Assembly: GCA_011033025.1 (NCBI GenBank)
Contig: WFMF01000323.1
Coordinates: 141,480-205,479 of the forward strand
From: Beroe forskalii
Lineage: Eukaryota; Ctenophora; Nuda; Beroida; Beroidae
Direction: 5' to 3'
DNA: 64,000 bases
The notes under the pieces: model-generated
What the model saw: only the letters and a program-made list of their open reading frames with translations
Databases searched by the model: none
What the model was told of the DNA's origin: nothing
Made by a program: the position numbers and the translations under genes
Part shown: positions 31,112 through 42,449 of the stretch, piece by piece
How positions within the stretch are numbered: the first letter of the stretch is position 1
How the letters are laid out: each line of letters opens with the position of its first letter

Positions 31112-33973
31112 GTAGCAGAGAGGTGTTGAGTATGCACTTCGTTGTCCACGGAATTTCTCGATGGAGGGTCTTTTGTTATTCAATTCTGAGCAAGAATCAT
31201 CTAGGTACGCAATTTAAAAACGTATTATGAACCCTGTGGGGCCTATTTTCTAATCGCCTCAGGCGCATAGGCTGAAAATTCATATCTCGGTCCAGGAAGG
31301 TCGTAGAGACTTCATCTTGGGCTTAAACGAATCACAATTGCCATGTTTTTATACAATTCTTCATGAAGATATGCCCTAAAATGCACAGGAAAAAAAGTTT
31401 TGGGCCAAAACTGTTTTTCACCATAAGCTTGTCATTTATCAGCAAAATTTTCATATCTTGTCCACGAAAGTCGTAGAGACTTTTATCTTGTGCTCAAACG
31501 AATCGCAATGGCCACATTTCTACCCATCTTTTCATGAAGATATGTTCTAAAATGCTCATGAAAAAATTTTTAGGCCAAAAACTGATTTTTCCATCATACG
31601 CAAGCTATTTTTGATCAAGGGAAGCTTCATATCTCGGTCCAGGAAAGTCGCAGAGACTTCGTCTGGGGTTCAAACGAATCTAAATGGCCACATTTTTATG
31701 CAATTTTTAATGTTCACCTTTGTCCTTAAATGCACAGGAAAAAGTTTTTGGGCCGAAAACTGTTTTTTTCGCCATATATGAGCCATTTATTACCAGTGGA
31801 AGTTTCATATCTCGGTACAGGAAAGCCTTAGAGACTAGGGCTTGAGCGAATTGCAATGTTCATTTCTAAATATGTAATACGACTTATTGATAAATTGCTC
31901 TCATCAATTTATACATCTGTTTCCCTGTAAAAGTTATATTTTGCTTCAATGACTGAACAAAGGTCTTGGTAAGGTATGATAAATACCAAGGTGCTCCGAA
32001 TTTATGGTCACTGGAGTGGCTTGAATAAATTGAACCAATTATCAATTTTGTAACAATAGTACATAAATGTGGATTGTGGTGATATTAAGATGATATGGAG
32101 ATGTGGCATTCTGAATGCTAAAGAGAGATTCTGTATCATTACTGTTAGTGTTATGAACTTATGATCCTATTGAAGATCCTTCCTACTAAAGCAGTGAAAT
32201 TCTCATAAAATAGATAAATGACTCAATGCATCCAGGACAATATTTTCTCTTTTAAATGGGTCCAATTTAAGTATTGAATACCCTGAATCTTGAGCTCATT
32301 AACAAGCTACACCCTATGAAATGCGCTGTTGTCAGTAGTATTAGAATCGGAAAAGGTGAACTGCCAAGATTAGCTTGGCTCGTTTACCGCTTTCATGAGT
32401 TAGGATTTGTCCGATCAGACTCGAACCCTGGACGTCATGAATGACAGGCACGATTCTTATCCACTCAACGTAGCGCAGGATGAGGTATTTTTGCAATAAG
32501 GTTCATTTATTGACTGCCACTCCTGTGTGGGAGTGACCTTAAATTGAAGCACTTTTGGCATCAATCATACCATACCAATGTATGTAGTTAAATTGGAGCA
32601 CGTTTGGCATTAATCATACCATACCAATGTATGTACATATGTTCAGTCATTTTAGGCTTCAAATATTATAGTCTTTTAGGGGCCAGATATGTAAAAATTG
32701 CCCTTTCTACAACTTGTGTGAGGTGAAAACAACAGATTTTGGCCCATGTGTTCAGCGTTTAGGGCATAGGCTTATCAAAAATTAGTAAATATGATATAAA
32801 AAATGGCCATTGCAAGTCACGTGAGTTCAAAATTAAGTCTTTACGACTATTCTTTTTAGGGCATATGTTAAGTTATGAACAATTGGCCATTACCTCATCA
32901 CAAATCGTTTGAGCCCAAGACGAAGTCCATGCGACTTTCCTGGACCAATATATCAAACTTCAGCTTCTGATCAAATCAGCTCGTGTATGGTGAAAAACTG
33001 TTTCTGGCCCAAAAAGTTTTTCCTGAGCCTTTAAGGGCATATGCCTACGAAGAATTGTATAAAAATATAAAAATATGACCATTGCAATTTGTTTGAGCCC
33101 AAGATAAGGTCTGTAGGTACTACCCTAAATTTGGAGCACCTTGTTATTTATCATACCATACCCACATACCCTGAACTTTGTACAGTCATTGAAGCCAAAT
33201 ATAGATTCAAATATTGCCTTTACAGGGATTCATTGATGAAAGCAATTTATCAATAAGTCGTATACATTTAAAAATGAACATTGCAATTCGCTCAAGCCCC
33301 AGATGAAGTCTCTAAGGTGAAAAAACAGTTTTTGGCCCATCTTTTTTCCTGTGCAATTTAGGACAAAGGTTCATGGAAAATTGCATGAAAATGTGGCCAT
33401 TTAGATTCGTTTGAACCCCAGACGAAGTCTCTGCGACTTTCCTGGACCGAGATATGAAGCTTCCCTCGATCAAAAATAGCTTGCGTATGATGGAAAAATC
33501 AGTTTTTGGCCTAAAAATTTTTTCATGAGCATTTTAGAACATATCTTCATGAAAAGATGGGTAGAAATGTGGCCATTGCGATTCGTTTGAGCACAAGATA
33601 AAGTCTCTACGACTTTCGTGGACCAAGATATGAAAATTTTGCTGATAAATGGCTCGCTTATGGTGAAAAACAGTTTTTGGCCCAAAACTTTTTTCCTGTG
33701 CATTTTAGGGCATATCTTCATGAAGGATTGTATAAAAACATGGCAATTGCGATTCGTTTAAGCCCAAGATGAAGTCTCTACGACCTTCCTGGACCGAGAT
33801 ATGAATTTTCAGCCTATGTGCCTGAGGGCGATTAGAAAATAGGCCCCACAGGGTTCATAATACGTTTTTAAATTGCGTACCTAGATGATTCTTGCTCAGA
33901 ATTGAATAACAAAAGACCCTCCATCGAGAAATTTCGTGGACAACAAAGTGCATACTCAACACCTCTCTGCTAC
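31112..33973. mobile_element. 2.86-kb foldback element, TAGA duplication
   Basis: The left end TAGA|GTAGCAGAGAGGTG (31108 onward) is mirrored by CCTCTCTGCTAC|TAGA (to 33977). Arms of over 1 kb are near-exact inverted repeats: an outer unique part (cgtattatgaaccctgtggg, gattagaaaataggcccc) and an inner part of about 170-190-bp monomers (aggtcgtagagacttcatct, tatgccctaaaatgcacagg). The monomer is clearly related to that of the foldback element at 13.9-16.8 kb, although the termini differ. The centre (about 31,900-33,200) is less symmetric and contains a tRNA-like sequence. No transposase is visible. Confidence 0.85.
32386..32478 (-). repeat. tRNA-Asp-like sequence (SINE head or tRNA pseudogene)
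   Basis: On the reverse strand an A-box-like gcgctacgttgagtggat is followed by an anticodon-arm-like stretch with loop CTGTCAT (anticodon GTC, Asp) and a B box ggttcgagtctg. The T stem and acceptor stem do not pair properly, so it is not a working tRNA. Spacing of the two boxes fits an RNA polymerase III internal promoter, as in tRNA-derived SINEs. It lies in the central loop of the foldback element. Confidence 0.45.
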
Positions 33974-34377
33974 TAGAGTAAGAGTGTAAACAAAGAAGTA
34001 AAGGGACTCAATTAGTCTAATATACCCTCAACTGGCGAAGAAAGTAGCGCTACAGTGCTCAATTCTAAACGAAACCAGTTCGTACAGAGGTGCAGAGAAA
34101 CCTGAAAGGAATAAGAGTGCTGACATGGACAGTGGACACAGATCCAGCCATGACAAGGAATGGTATTTTCCACAAGTAGCGAACATTCCACGGTGGAACC
34201 TGTCCACTCCTCAAGTTGGAGTGCATCATCTGTAAGGCTGTAAATAAACAATGGGAAAAATGGTTACGAACAGTAACATAGAGACCAACATCTTCTTGGA
34301 ATAAAATGCCCAATATCTATAATTATCTATGCTCTTGGTTACGGAACCAGTTTTTACATTTAGATATAAATTTCATT

Positions 34378-34625
34378 AATGATTATGTCGACTTATTTCT
34401 ATTCTTTGATATTTGAAGAAATTAAAGATTATACTGTCACGTGAAGCACGTAGACATCAATATAATAAATAGCTAGTTAGGTACATACACATAGCCTTCA
34501 CAGCTTCAAAAAGGAGTGGGAACCCTCGATCAGACTGAATGGCCGACGTGAGACATTCTTCACAACGTGGGATCTCTGTAGAAATACGCAAACATGGAAA
34601 CTTTGATCGTTGTAGATTTCCATAG
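34378..34625 (+). CDS. duplicated promoter plus start codon, copy 1 (28 codons)
   Basis: ATG at 34539 opens MADVRHSSQRGISVEIRKHG and stops at 34625. About 160 bp upstream is almost identical to the region before 35606, including cacgtgaagcacgtagacat and ggtacatacacatagcctt. Conservation of both upstream DNA and frame implies that a gene start was duplicated and that this copy was truncated shortly after. Confidence 0.4.
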
Positions 34626-35212
34626 GTTTACCTCGTCATAATGGTTGGGCTCAACGATATCAGGCGACAAAAGAAAGCGTCTGAATGGAGAAACTTTGGG
34701 TATCATTAGCTCTATAATTTATTTTGTTTGAATTTTAAGCTAAGTTTTACAAAACAAATAGTGTCTTATTTAATACATGTGATCTTAAATAGTTGTGCAT
34801 TAATAATGGAATCCATTATTACCAATCGTCTCTTTATTTCATGAGAAGGCCCCAACAACACTGACTAGACAGCTTTATAATCCTCGTGAAACACACAAAC
34901 ATAACAAGGTCAGAACTCAGAATGGAAGAGTGTTGTAATAGTAGTATTACTGTATTACTGAGTTGAGAGTTCCAACTCCAACAGGAAGAGTGTTGTGGAT
35001 ATGAGTAATATAAGAAAGAAGGGTACACACGGGTACACAGTACCTCAGTACCTTGAAGACATTAAAAAAGGGCAATATGATCGAGAAGGTAATCTCATAA
35101 ATATGTAGGCCGATATAGCCTACTATATCGTGAGAGATTCCCAGATTTTGATACTTTAATAAAAATAAGCCTAAAGAGCAAAACCATTGCAGCTCTCAGT
35201 ATCATCGTCTTT

Positions 35213-35435
35213 TACAAGATCTAAGGATCTATTATCTAGCTAATAATGATCATGTGACGATCCTTAGCGCGGAGGACAGAAAGTCAATTGAACTTTGGTA
35301 ATGATACAAGCACAACATAGAGGACTTTTACAAGATCTAAGGATCTATTTAGCGAATGATCATTGATCATGTAACGATCCTTAGCACGGAAGACAGAAAA
35401 CTATAATGTTGAAGATACACGTACAACATAGAGAA
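35213..35435 (+). repeat. tandem duplication of about 115 bp
   Basis: Two units share tttacaagatctaaggatct, gatcatgt-acgatccttagc and acaacatagag-actt. Confidence 0.8.
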
Positions 35436-35439
35436 CTTA

Positions 35440-35878
35440 TTTCATCAATGTTGATAGACTTATTTTTTATTATTTGATAGTTGAATGAGGAAGAAAGCTA
35501 CTATCACGTGAAGCACGTAGACATCAATATAACAAGTAGCTAGTTAGGTACATACACATAGCCTTCACAGCTTCCCAGAGGAGTGGGAACCCTCGATCAG
35601 ACTGAATGACCGACGTGAGACATTCTACACAACGTGGGATATCTTCAGAAATACGTACGCAAGTACGCTATCGGCTCTTCAATCCGATCCACTTGGCAAC
35701 TTTTCTCTTTGGACGTTGCATCTCCCTAAAAGCACCGAGTGGACATTTTATGGTGGGGACTGTATTTGAAGGATACGTAGATTACCCATTTGCCAAGAGT
35801 TTGGTTGTTGGCACAAACATAATTGTAGATTGTTGGATTGAGAATAAATTTTCTGTAACCACCGAAGATGGGTTTTGA
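35440..35878 (+). CDS. duplicated promoter plus gene start, copy 2 (90 codons)
   Basis: ATG at 35606 opens MTDVRHSTQRGISSEIRTQV and runs to TGA at 35878. The second half (VVGTNIIVDCWIENKFSVTT, then EDGF) resembles a frame at 55,048-55,125 (VLVGEHVMLDSWLDKPFSST, then NEDGF), so it belongs to a dispersed protein family unknown to me. The 5' flank carries a CACGTG E-box 120 bp before the ATG and matches that of copy 1. There is no membrane segment or signal peptide that I can defend. Confidence 0.45.
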
Positions 35879-36009
35879 AAAATCATGATGTTGAAAATAA
35901 TCGTGGAGTAACAATATTATTTTAATATAAAAATTCTGTTTTATTTTATTTTTTCCCTTTTAGTGAATGATAATGACGTAAAATCGTACAATGTCAATCA
36001 TCAATTACG

Positions 36010-36340
36010 CTCATCATCGATAACATGATTATGATGTTGGCCCGGGACCAACCCACCTGCGAAGAAGGGGGGTTGGGTGCGGGGTACAATTCTGATATAA
36101 GAGGTACGGCTAGGGTTACTCTCATGATTATTTTTCCAAAGCAGATAATCATATGATTAGGGGCGGTCATGTGATTAACCTTGGAAAGGGGTGGTGAGTA
36201 GGGTTACACTCACGTGGTAATATTTCCCAAGCAAATAATCACGTGATTATGATGGCGGAACTGCACACGGTCACATGATTAGGACAAGTCGTTCAGAGGT
36301 CTGGGATGGGCAATGAATGTCACGTGATTGAGATACATAC
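36010..36340. promoter_or_regulatory. cluster of TCACGTGATTA-type sites
   Basis: At least six close variants of tcacgtgatta (catgattatg, tcatatgatta, tcatgtgatta, tcacgtgatta, tcacatgatta, tcacgtgattg) occur within about 330 bp. They lie partly in a diverged tandem duplication (agggttactctcatg / agggttacactcacg). CACGTG is the E-box bound by bHLH proteins. The nearest downstream frame starts at 36474. Confidence 0.4.
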
Positions 36341-36473
36341 TGCTCGAACTGCAGAGACCCTTTACTGACATAGTAATATGGGTTGGAATAAACGATGTCA
36401 TATGACAAGAGAAGATATTAAAATGGAGGTAATACTAGTAGAATCATAATCATCTGGTTTAGATATAGACTGC

Positions 36474-36782
36474 ATGGATGACATTTTACATGTGCCTTTA
36501 CTTCCCATCAATTTCTCATCCGAAATTATCCTTCAACACTTCAGGACTAACGCATACAACAGATTCTACGATATTGAAGACTGTGTTTTATTTAGTTGCG
36601 TCCATAAGCAACTGATACTAAGCCACGCTGGCCGAGGAGCGCCGAGTCTACTTACAATTAACTCGAGAGTTGACCAAAGATGTCACACGTATCGCGGAGA
36701 CACCGCACTGGAGACACCGCTCTGGACACACCCCACTGGACACTTGAAGAAGATATATTCAAGTTTTTCTGTGGACTGTTAG
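36474..36782 (+). CDS. hypothetical 102-aa frame
   Basis: ATG at 36474 opens MDDILHVPLLPINFSSEIIL; the middle reads DIEDCVLFSCVHKQLILS; the end is over a short repeat (gagacaccgc-ctgga) giving GDTALETPLWTHPTGHLKK. It ends TAG-free with TGT TAG at 36780. No family is recognised. Its position just after the E-box cluster makes it a candidate gene, but it could be a chance frame. Confidence 0.3.
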   Translation: MDDILHVPLLPINFSSEIILQHFRTNAYNRFYDIEDCVLFSCVHKQLILSHAGRGAPSLLTINSRVDQRCHTYRGDTALETPLWTHPTGHLKKIYSSFSVDC

Positions 36783-37009
36783 AAAATAAATAATTTATTT
36801 TCTGACGAAGAGAGGAAGAGTTAGAATAATTATTCTTTTCATCTCAGGTAGCAACGGCAACTAGAGTAACTCAGTTTTTAAGTAACTACTGGAATGAACT
36901 AGAAGAAAGAAAGGGAAAGAGGACCAACATGCGATCTCTTGAAGAGAACCTAAAATTGTAACTAGTCTCATCCAATCCAACAGGGGGTCGTTTAGATTAA
37001 TTAATCATT

Positions 37010-37150
37010 TTATATTTATTTTCTTTCTCTTCTTTTGTCTGCTTTTGTCTTTTTTTCTTTTTTCTTTTGTCCCTTTTTCTTTTCTTTTTTCTTTTTTCTT
37101 TTGTTTTGCGTTTTTAAAGCTTTTACTCTCTTTTATTTTCTTAATTTTCT
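37010..37150. repeat. T/C-rich low-complexity tract
   Basis: About 140 bp of tttttcttttttctttt-type sequence. It precedes the tandem units that begin at 37.29 kb. Confidence 0.8.
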
Positions 37151-38638
37151 TAATCTAATCGAATTTCGAGCATGCCAATCCTTTTTATAACTGATGTTGA
37201 TAAAAGGAAAAAATATATATAATCTGTTAACTTTCAATCTGAGAGCGGAGCAATTGTATATTCAATGTTAGACTTGGTAGATAATTTGAAGGAATGAAGG
37301 AAATGAAGAAGTGTTAGCAGCAAAGCAAGCTCAGTGATTGGAGAGACAGGGGACGTCAATGAAGAGAGAAAAAGAAGACATTATAAAAGTGAGGAGGTTA
37401 AGAGAGGGCAAATTTCAAATTCATGACATGCACTCGAAGATTAAAACAACGCACACAATATAATAGACAAGAAAGCAATTACGTACCCTCCTTTTCCTGA
37501 AACCTCTGCAAGGAAACGCCCCCTGAAATTTCTTCCTGGGCCATTCAGAGGAAAGAAGGCACTGAAGAATTTGAAAGCAGAACCCTGTCACACCTGCAGT
37601 GGGGATTGGGAGGCAACTGGTCTGTCTGCAGAGGAGATCAAGAGGGCGATACAGAGATCCAGCAGGCATAGGAGCCATCCTGGACGCAGTGCCACCCTTC
37701 CTGGAATATGGGACTTGGAGATAGTATGGGAGTGCCCTGAGGAAGAGTGGCCACCCCTCCAAGGCGTCCGTACAAATACTACACAGAGGATATGTTCGAA
37801 GGTGATCAGCCATGATGTCCTTCACGAGACCAGTTATAAATACTTAAATGAAACAGTTTTTAATCAGATGTGTAATGCTATAAAATTATTATCATTATAA
37901 CATTATACTATTATAGAATTTAAAATAACAATATTTGGACGTTTTAATCATCTAGGTATCATTTTAACGATATGAAAAAGATGTGAGAATGGCAAAATCC
38001 ACCTTTACTTGGATCGGACCTCATCCGTCTGAGTCAGTTGTCACCTAATATTATTTTACTGTAAGCCATTCTTTCGTGAGAGGTGAATGATGTCTTGTTT
38101 TACGAATTATTGTCGTATCTTATCCACAGATTGGACTCCCGATAACAAAAATGGTTTGTCTTGTTTTGAAAAAATGTGTCTATTTCTTCGTACAGTGTCT
38201 GATCCTGGCTTTTGTGTAGAAATAACAAAATTAAAACCATGATCTTTAATAAAATTGATTATACGAATATAGAATTTAATGAAAAGTCTAGAAGTTGTAA
38301 AAGGTTTTTTTTCATTCTTTGTAAGGCTTACATGAGATTGGAAAAGGTTCAGTTTTGTTCCTAGTCAAAGCTGTGGCAGCTTATTCACCAGACATGGATC
38401 AATCAACGCAACATTTTCGATTAATTCAAAAATTGTGGCGAATAGTATTGTCCAGAAACAGGATGAACGAGAGTCGAAAACAAGCTTGGTCAGATTGAAA
38501 ATTGAAGCTTAAAGATAAATTCTCCCAGAGGACACAAAAGTAAGGAAAGTGGTAAAAGGGAAGATACTGTACGATAATTGATTTCTTCTTCTTAGGGTGG
38601 AACGATAAGCATAATGATGTAATAGTAAAAAGAATCAG

Positions 38639-38866
38639 CTTCTGGAAGACATTGAATGTAAGCTCGATGATCTGAGGCCCCTTCCCAAAACCAGGAAGGG
38701 GTTCCACATAGAATCCCTGGTGGACTTTGATCCCGCAATATTGCCGGACAAAGTGCAGTCGAGTCTCGCCACTTTGACGTCTTGTCTTTCCCAAACCACG
38801 CATCCGAGTGCAGGAAAACATCTGAGACCTAAAAAAGAAGAACGAAAATGGCTAGTAGACGAATGA
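38639..38866 (+). CDS. LLEDIE exon-like frame, unknown
   Basis: A 76-codon frame without ATG reads LLEDIECKLDDLRPLPKTRK and HIESLVDFDPAILPDKVQSS, then a Thr/Ser-rich tail to TGA. The same frame occurs at 42,042-42,163 (NELLEDIEGKLDDLRPLPKT, then FDPAILPYK) and, broken, at 39,850-39,930 and 41,405-41,470. Preservation of the frame across copies suggests an exon of a duplicated gene. Upstream modules end in a conserved GTAAGG donor-like site, which supports splicing on this strand. Confidence 0.4.
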   Translation, partial: LLEDIECKLDDLRPLPKTRKGFHIESLVDFDPAILPDKVQSSLATLTSCLSQTTHPSAGKHLRPKKEERKWLVDE

Positions 38867-38989
38867 AATCGCACAAAATTTCACAAAATGGAAAACGCAT
38901 CATTATCTTAAAATTCATTATCCTAAAATGTATTCACATATAGCTACAGTACCACATATAGCTCAGACCTTCCGAAAGCATTCACCCAT

Positions 38990-39141
38990 TTGACTCCGGG
39001 GTGCCTGATGAGAAGTATCAGTAAATCGCACACCAGTAGTGCACCGAGAAGTCGATCTGGTGGCGGAATATTCAACGAAGACAGACTTTATCAGAAGATA
39101 CTGTGCCCACGAGACAACGAAAAATTCTTCCAAGAGGAAAC
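38990..39141 (+). CDS. exon-like frame ending in a conserved GTAAGG donor
   Basis: The frame reads HTSSAPRSRSGGGIFNEDRL, then CPRDNEKFFQEET, before accaag|gtaagg. Diverged versions of the same segment with the donor preserved occur near 38,560, 39,770, 41,970, 43,695 and 44,295. An ATG in frame at 38990 may or may not be used. It probably represents the exon before the LLEDIE exon. Confidence 0.35.
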
Positions 39142-39954
39142 CAAGGTAAGGAAAGTGGTCATTGGGAAGATACTGTACGACAATTAATTTCTTTAACAAT
39201 GAATAATGCTATTATTTGCTTACTGTACTGTATTTTGGTGAAAAGAAGGATGGGGAAGAAGAACTGAATTCTCGTGAACCCCTAGAATACAGAGCATTAA
39301 AAATGGATACCTATAACAATCTTATGAAATATATTTTTCAATTATCAACAGTGTGAATTTCTAAAGCAAGCGTACTTCCACGCAATGAAACTGTTCACCG
39401 AGTATGAGCTGCTTTGATGATTCTCCTGTTAATAAGTAATAACAGCTGGTTAAAATCATTGTTACAAACTATTGAAAAAGAAGGAAGGGGATGCAATTCA
39501 TGAGCTGGCAACGCTGTGAATGAACTATATTTGTGTTTGAAAAATAGTTGGTGAATCAATCAGAAACTAAAACCACCCATAGTACATTTTCCACTTTCGG
39601 GAATGTGGTATTTCACACTTCACCGACACCAGAGGTAGATCAAATCACCTTGACTGTTTGACGCGAAGTATGCGAGTAAATTGCAAACCGGTGAACCGAG
39701 AAGTCGATCTGATGGAGGAGTATTTTCAGAAGACAAGCGTGATCAGAACATTTTGTTCCTTTCCAGAGGACACCAAAGTAACGAAAATAGTAAATGGGAA
39801 GATACTGTGCGATAATTAATTTCATAATAATGATGTAACAGTAAAAAGAATGAGCTCCTGGAAGACATCTTATGGAAGCTCGACGATCTGAGGCCCCTTC
39901 CCAAAACCAGAAAGTCCACATTGTGTTAGCGTGGGCGCATAATTTACTCGTTAA

Positions 39955-42440
39955 GATAAAGGAAATGGAGGAGTGTTAGCAACAAAGCAAGCTCAGTGAT
40001 TCGAGGGACAGGGGATGTTAATAGAGAGAGAAAAAAGAGATTATAAAGGCGAGGAGTGGGCATATTTCAAGTTCACGACATGCACGCGAAGATCATCACA
40101 ACGCAAAAAATGTAATAGACAAGAAAGCTAACCCTCCTATCCCTGAAACTTCTACCAGGAAACGTTCCCTGAAATTTCTTCCTGTGCCATTCAGAGGAAA
40201 AAAGGCACGGGTGATTTTGAAACCAGAAACCAGTAAAACCTGCAGGCTGCAGTGGCTACTGGGAGGCAACTGGTCTGAGTGAAGAGGAGATCCAGAGGGA
40301 AGTTCAGAGATCCAACAGACATAGGAGCCATCCGGGACGCAGTGCAACCCCTCCTGGAATATGGGATATGGAGATTGTTGGAAAATTCCCTGAGAAAGAG
40401 TGGCAAACCCACCTGGAATATGGGACTTGGAGATAGTATGGGAGTGCCCTGAGGAAGAGTGGGCCAACCCCTCCAAGGCGACCTAACAAGTAATACACAG
40501 AGGATATGTTCGAAGGTGATAAGCCATGATGTCCTTCACGAGATGAGTTATAAATCAATAAGTTTGGTTTGAGTCAGATTACATTGTAATGCTATAAAAT
40601 TATTATCATTATAACATTATACTATTATAGAATTTAAAATAACAATATTTGGACGTTTCAATCATCTAGAGATCATTTCAACGATATGAGAAAGATATGA
40701 GAATAGCAAAACCCACCTTTACTAGGATCGGACATCATCCGTCATTTGTCACCTAATATTATTTTACTGTAAGCCATTCTTTCGTGAGAGGTGAATAATG
40801 TCTTGTTTTACGAATTATTGTCGTATCTTATCCACAGATTGGACTCCTGATAACAACAATGGTTGGTCGCGTTTTGAAAGGATGTGTTTATTCCTTTGCA
40901 CAGTGTCTGATCCTGGCTATCCAATAGGTCGTGGAGAAGAAATAGGTATGCAGACACGTAGCTGGTAGCATGATCAAATTATCTAAGTTTGTTTAAAGAA
41001 ATCTTAAAAGCATGCTCTTTGAAATTGATAATGGGAATATAGAAATTAATAAAAAAGTCTTGAGGCTGTAATTTTTTTCATTCTAAAATGGATTGGATCT
41101 AGGGTTTATTTTTCCTTAATTACGGCCATGACAGCTTATTTACCAGATGTGGATCCATCATTATCAACGTAACAGTTTCAAGAAATTTAAAAATCGTGGC
41201 CAATAGCAATGTCCAGAAAAAAGAGGGATGGATCCACTTCCCTCGAACTTGATGCGAAGTATCGAAGGCAAGCTTGGTCAGAAAAGATCGTTCCTTGAAG
41301 ATTAATTCTCTCTCCACAGTGGACACCAAAGGAAGAAAAGTGGTTAATGGGAAGGTACTGAACGTTACAATTGATTCCATCATAATGATGTAACAGTAAA
41401 AAGAATGAGCTCCAGCCTCCTGGAGGCACGATGATCTGAGGCCCCTTCCCAAAACCGGGAAGGGGAAACACATTCCACTCAAGAACCCCTAGAATATAGA
41501 GTATTCTTATGGAAAATAGATTTAAGAATCTAATTGAATATTATAATGTTTAGTTACCAACAGTGTGATTTCATAAACAAACGTACTTCCACGCAATGAA
41601 GTTGTTCACTGAGTATGAGCTGTCTTGATGATTCTCCCTTGATAAATGAAGTCAAGTCATAACAGCTGGTTAAAATCATTGATTCAAACGATTGGTAAGG
41701 AAGGGGATGCAATTCATGAGCTGGCAACACTAAGACTGAACAATATTATTTTGGTTTAAAAATACTCAATGAATCAATCAGAATTCAAAACACACCCATA
41801 GTTCATTTTCCACTTTCTGGATTGTGATATTTCGAATCACTTCGAAAGTTTGACGCGAAGTATTGCGAGTAAATTGCAAAACCAGAGAACCGAGAAGTCG
41901 ATCTGATGAGGGAGTTTTCTCAGAAGATGAGCGTGGTCAGAACATTTTGTAGCTTTCCAATGGACACCAAAGTAAGTAAAATGGTAAATAAGTAAGAAAC
42001 TGTGCGATAATTAATTCCATAATAATGATGTAACAATAAAAAGAATGAGCTCCTAGAAGACATTGAAGGGAAGCTCGATGATCTGAGGCCCCTTCCCAAA
42101 ACCAGGAGGATCCACATCGAGTCCCTGGTGGACTTTGATCCCGCAATTCTTCCGTACAAAGCGTCATTGGAATCTATGAGAACTTACGTCTCACACGGGA
42201 TGGGCAGACAAGTCTCACCACTTCGATGCCTTGTCTTTTCCGAACCACACAACCCTCCAAGCTGGGAGACATCCAAGAGCAGGAAGTCATCTGAGGACTC
42301 ATGATAGAAGAACTGGACAACAATGTCAACAGATCTGGGATGAGTATCAATTGCGCCTTCACTGACTTGCCCTCAGAAGGGAGTCAGCAGGGTGAAGGCA
42401 TCTGTGTAAATTCATTTTTAGTGTGAGATGTATAATTTAC
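39955..42440. repeat. tandem unit 2 of three (about 2.5 kb)
   Basis: Repeats the order of unit 1. In the EEIQREVQRS block (40,270-40,480) a segment of about 60 bp (cctggaatatgggacttgg) is duplicated in tandem and disrupts the frame. The LLEDIE block at 42,042-42,420 has about 40 bp not present in unit 1 and continues as IEELDNNVNRSGMSINCAF after a stop. Confidence 0.7.
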
Positions 42441-42449
42441 TCGTTAAGT

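Larger units (their letters stand above)
37290..39952. repeat. tandem unit 1 of three (about 2.7 kb)
   Basis: It starts with a leader (gcaaagcaagctcagtgatt). Next comes a block at 37,480-37,830 open on both strands (+: LSAEEIKRAIQRSSRHRSHP). An AT-rich block follows (ttattatcattataacatta, cttatccacagattggactc), and then several copies of a module with ccgagaagtcgatctg and gtaaggaaagtgg, and the LLEDIE block. The order is repeated in units 2 and 3. Confidence 0.7.

Noticed and set aside
32386-32478. Functional tRNA-Asp gene
   Set aside because: A and B boxes are present but the acceptor and T stems do not pair.
37421-40558. Reverse-strand frames up to 134 codons (ALPYYLQVPYSR) in tandem units 1 and 2
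   Set aside because: The + strand is open over the same blocks and conserved GTAAGG donors are on the + strand; I could not settle the strand, so I did not call reverse genes.
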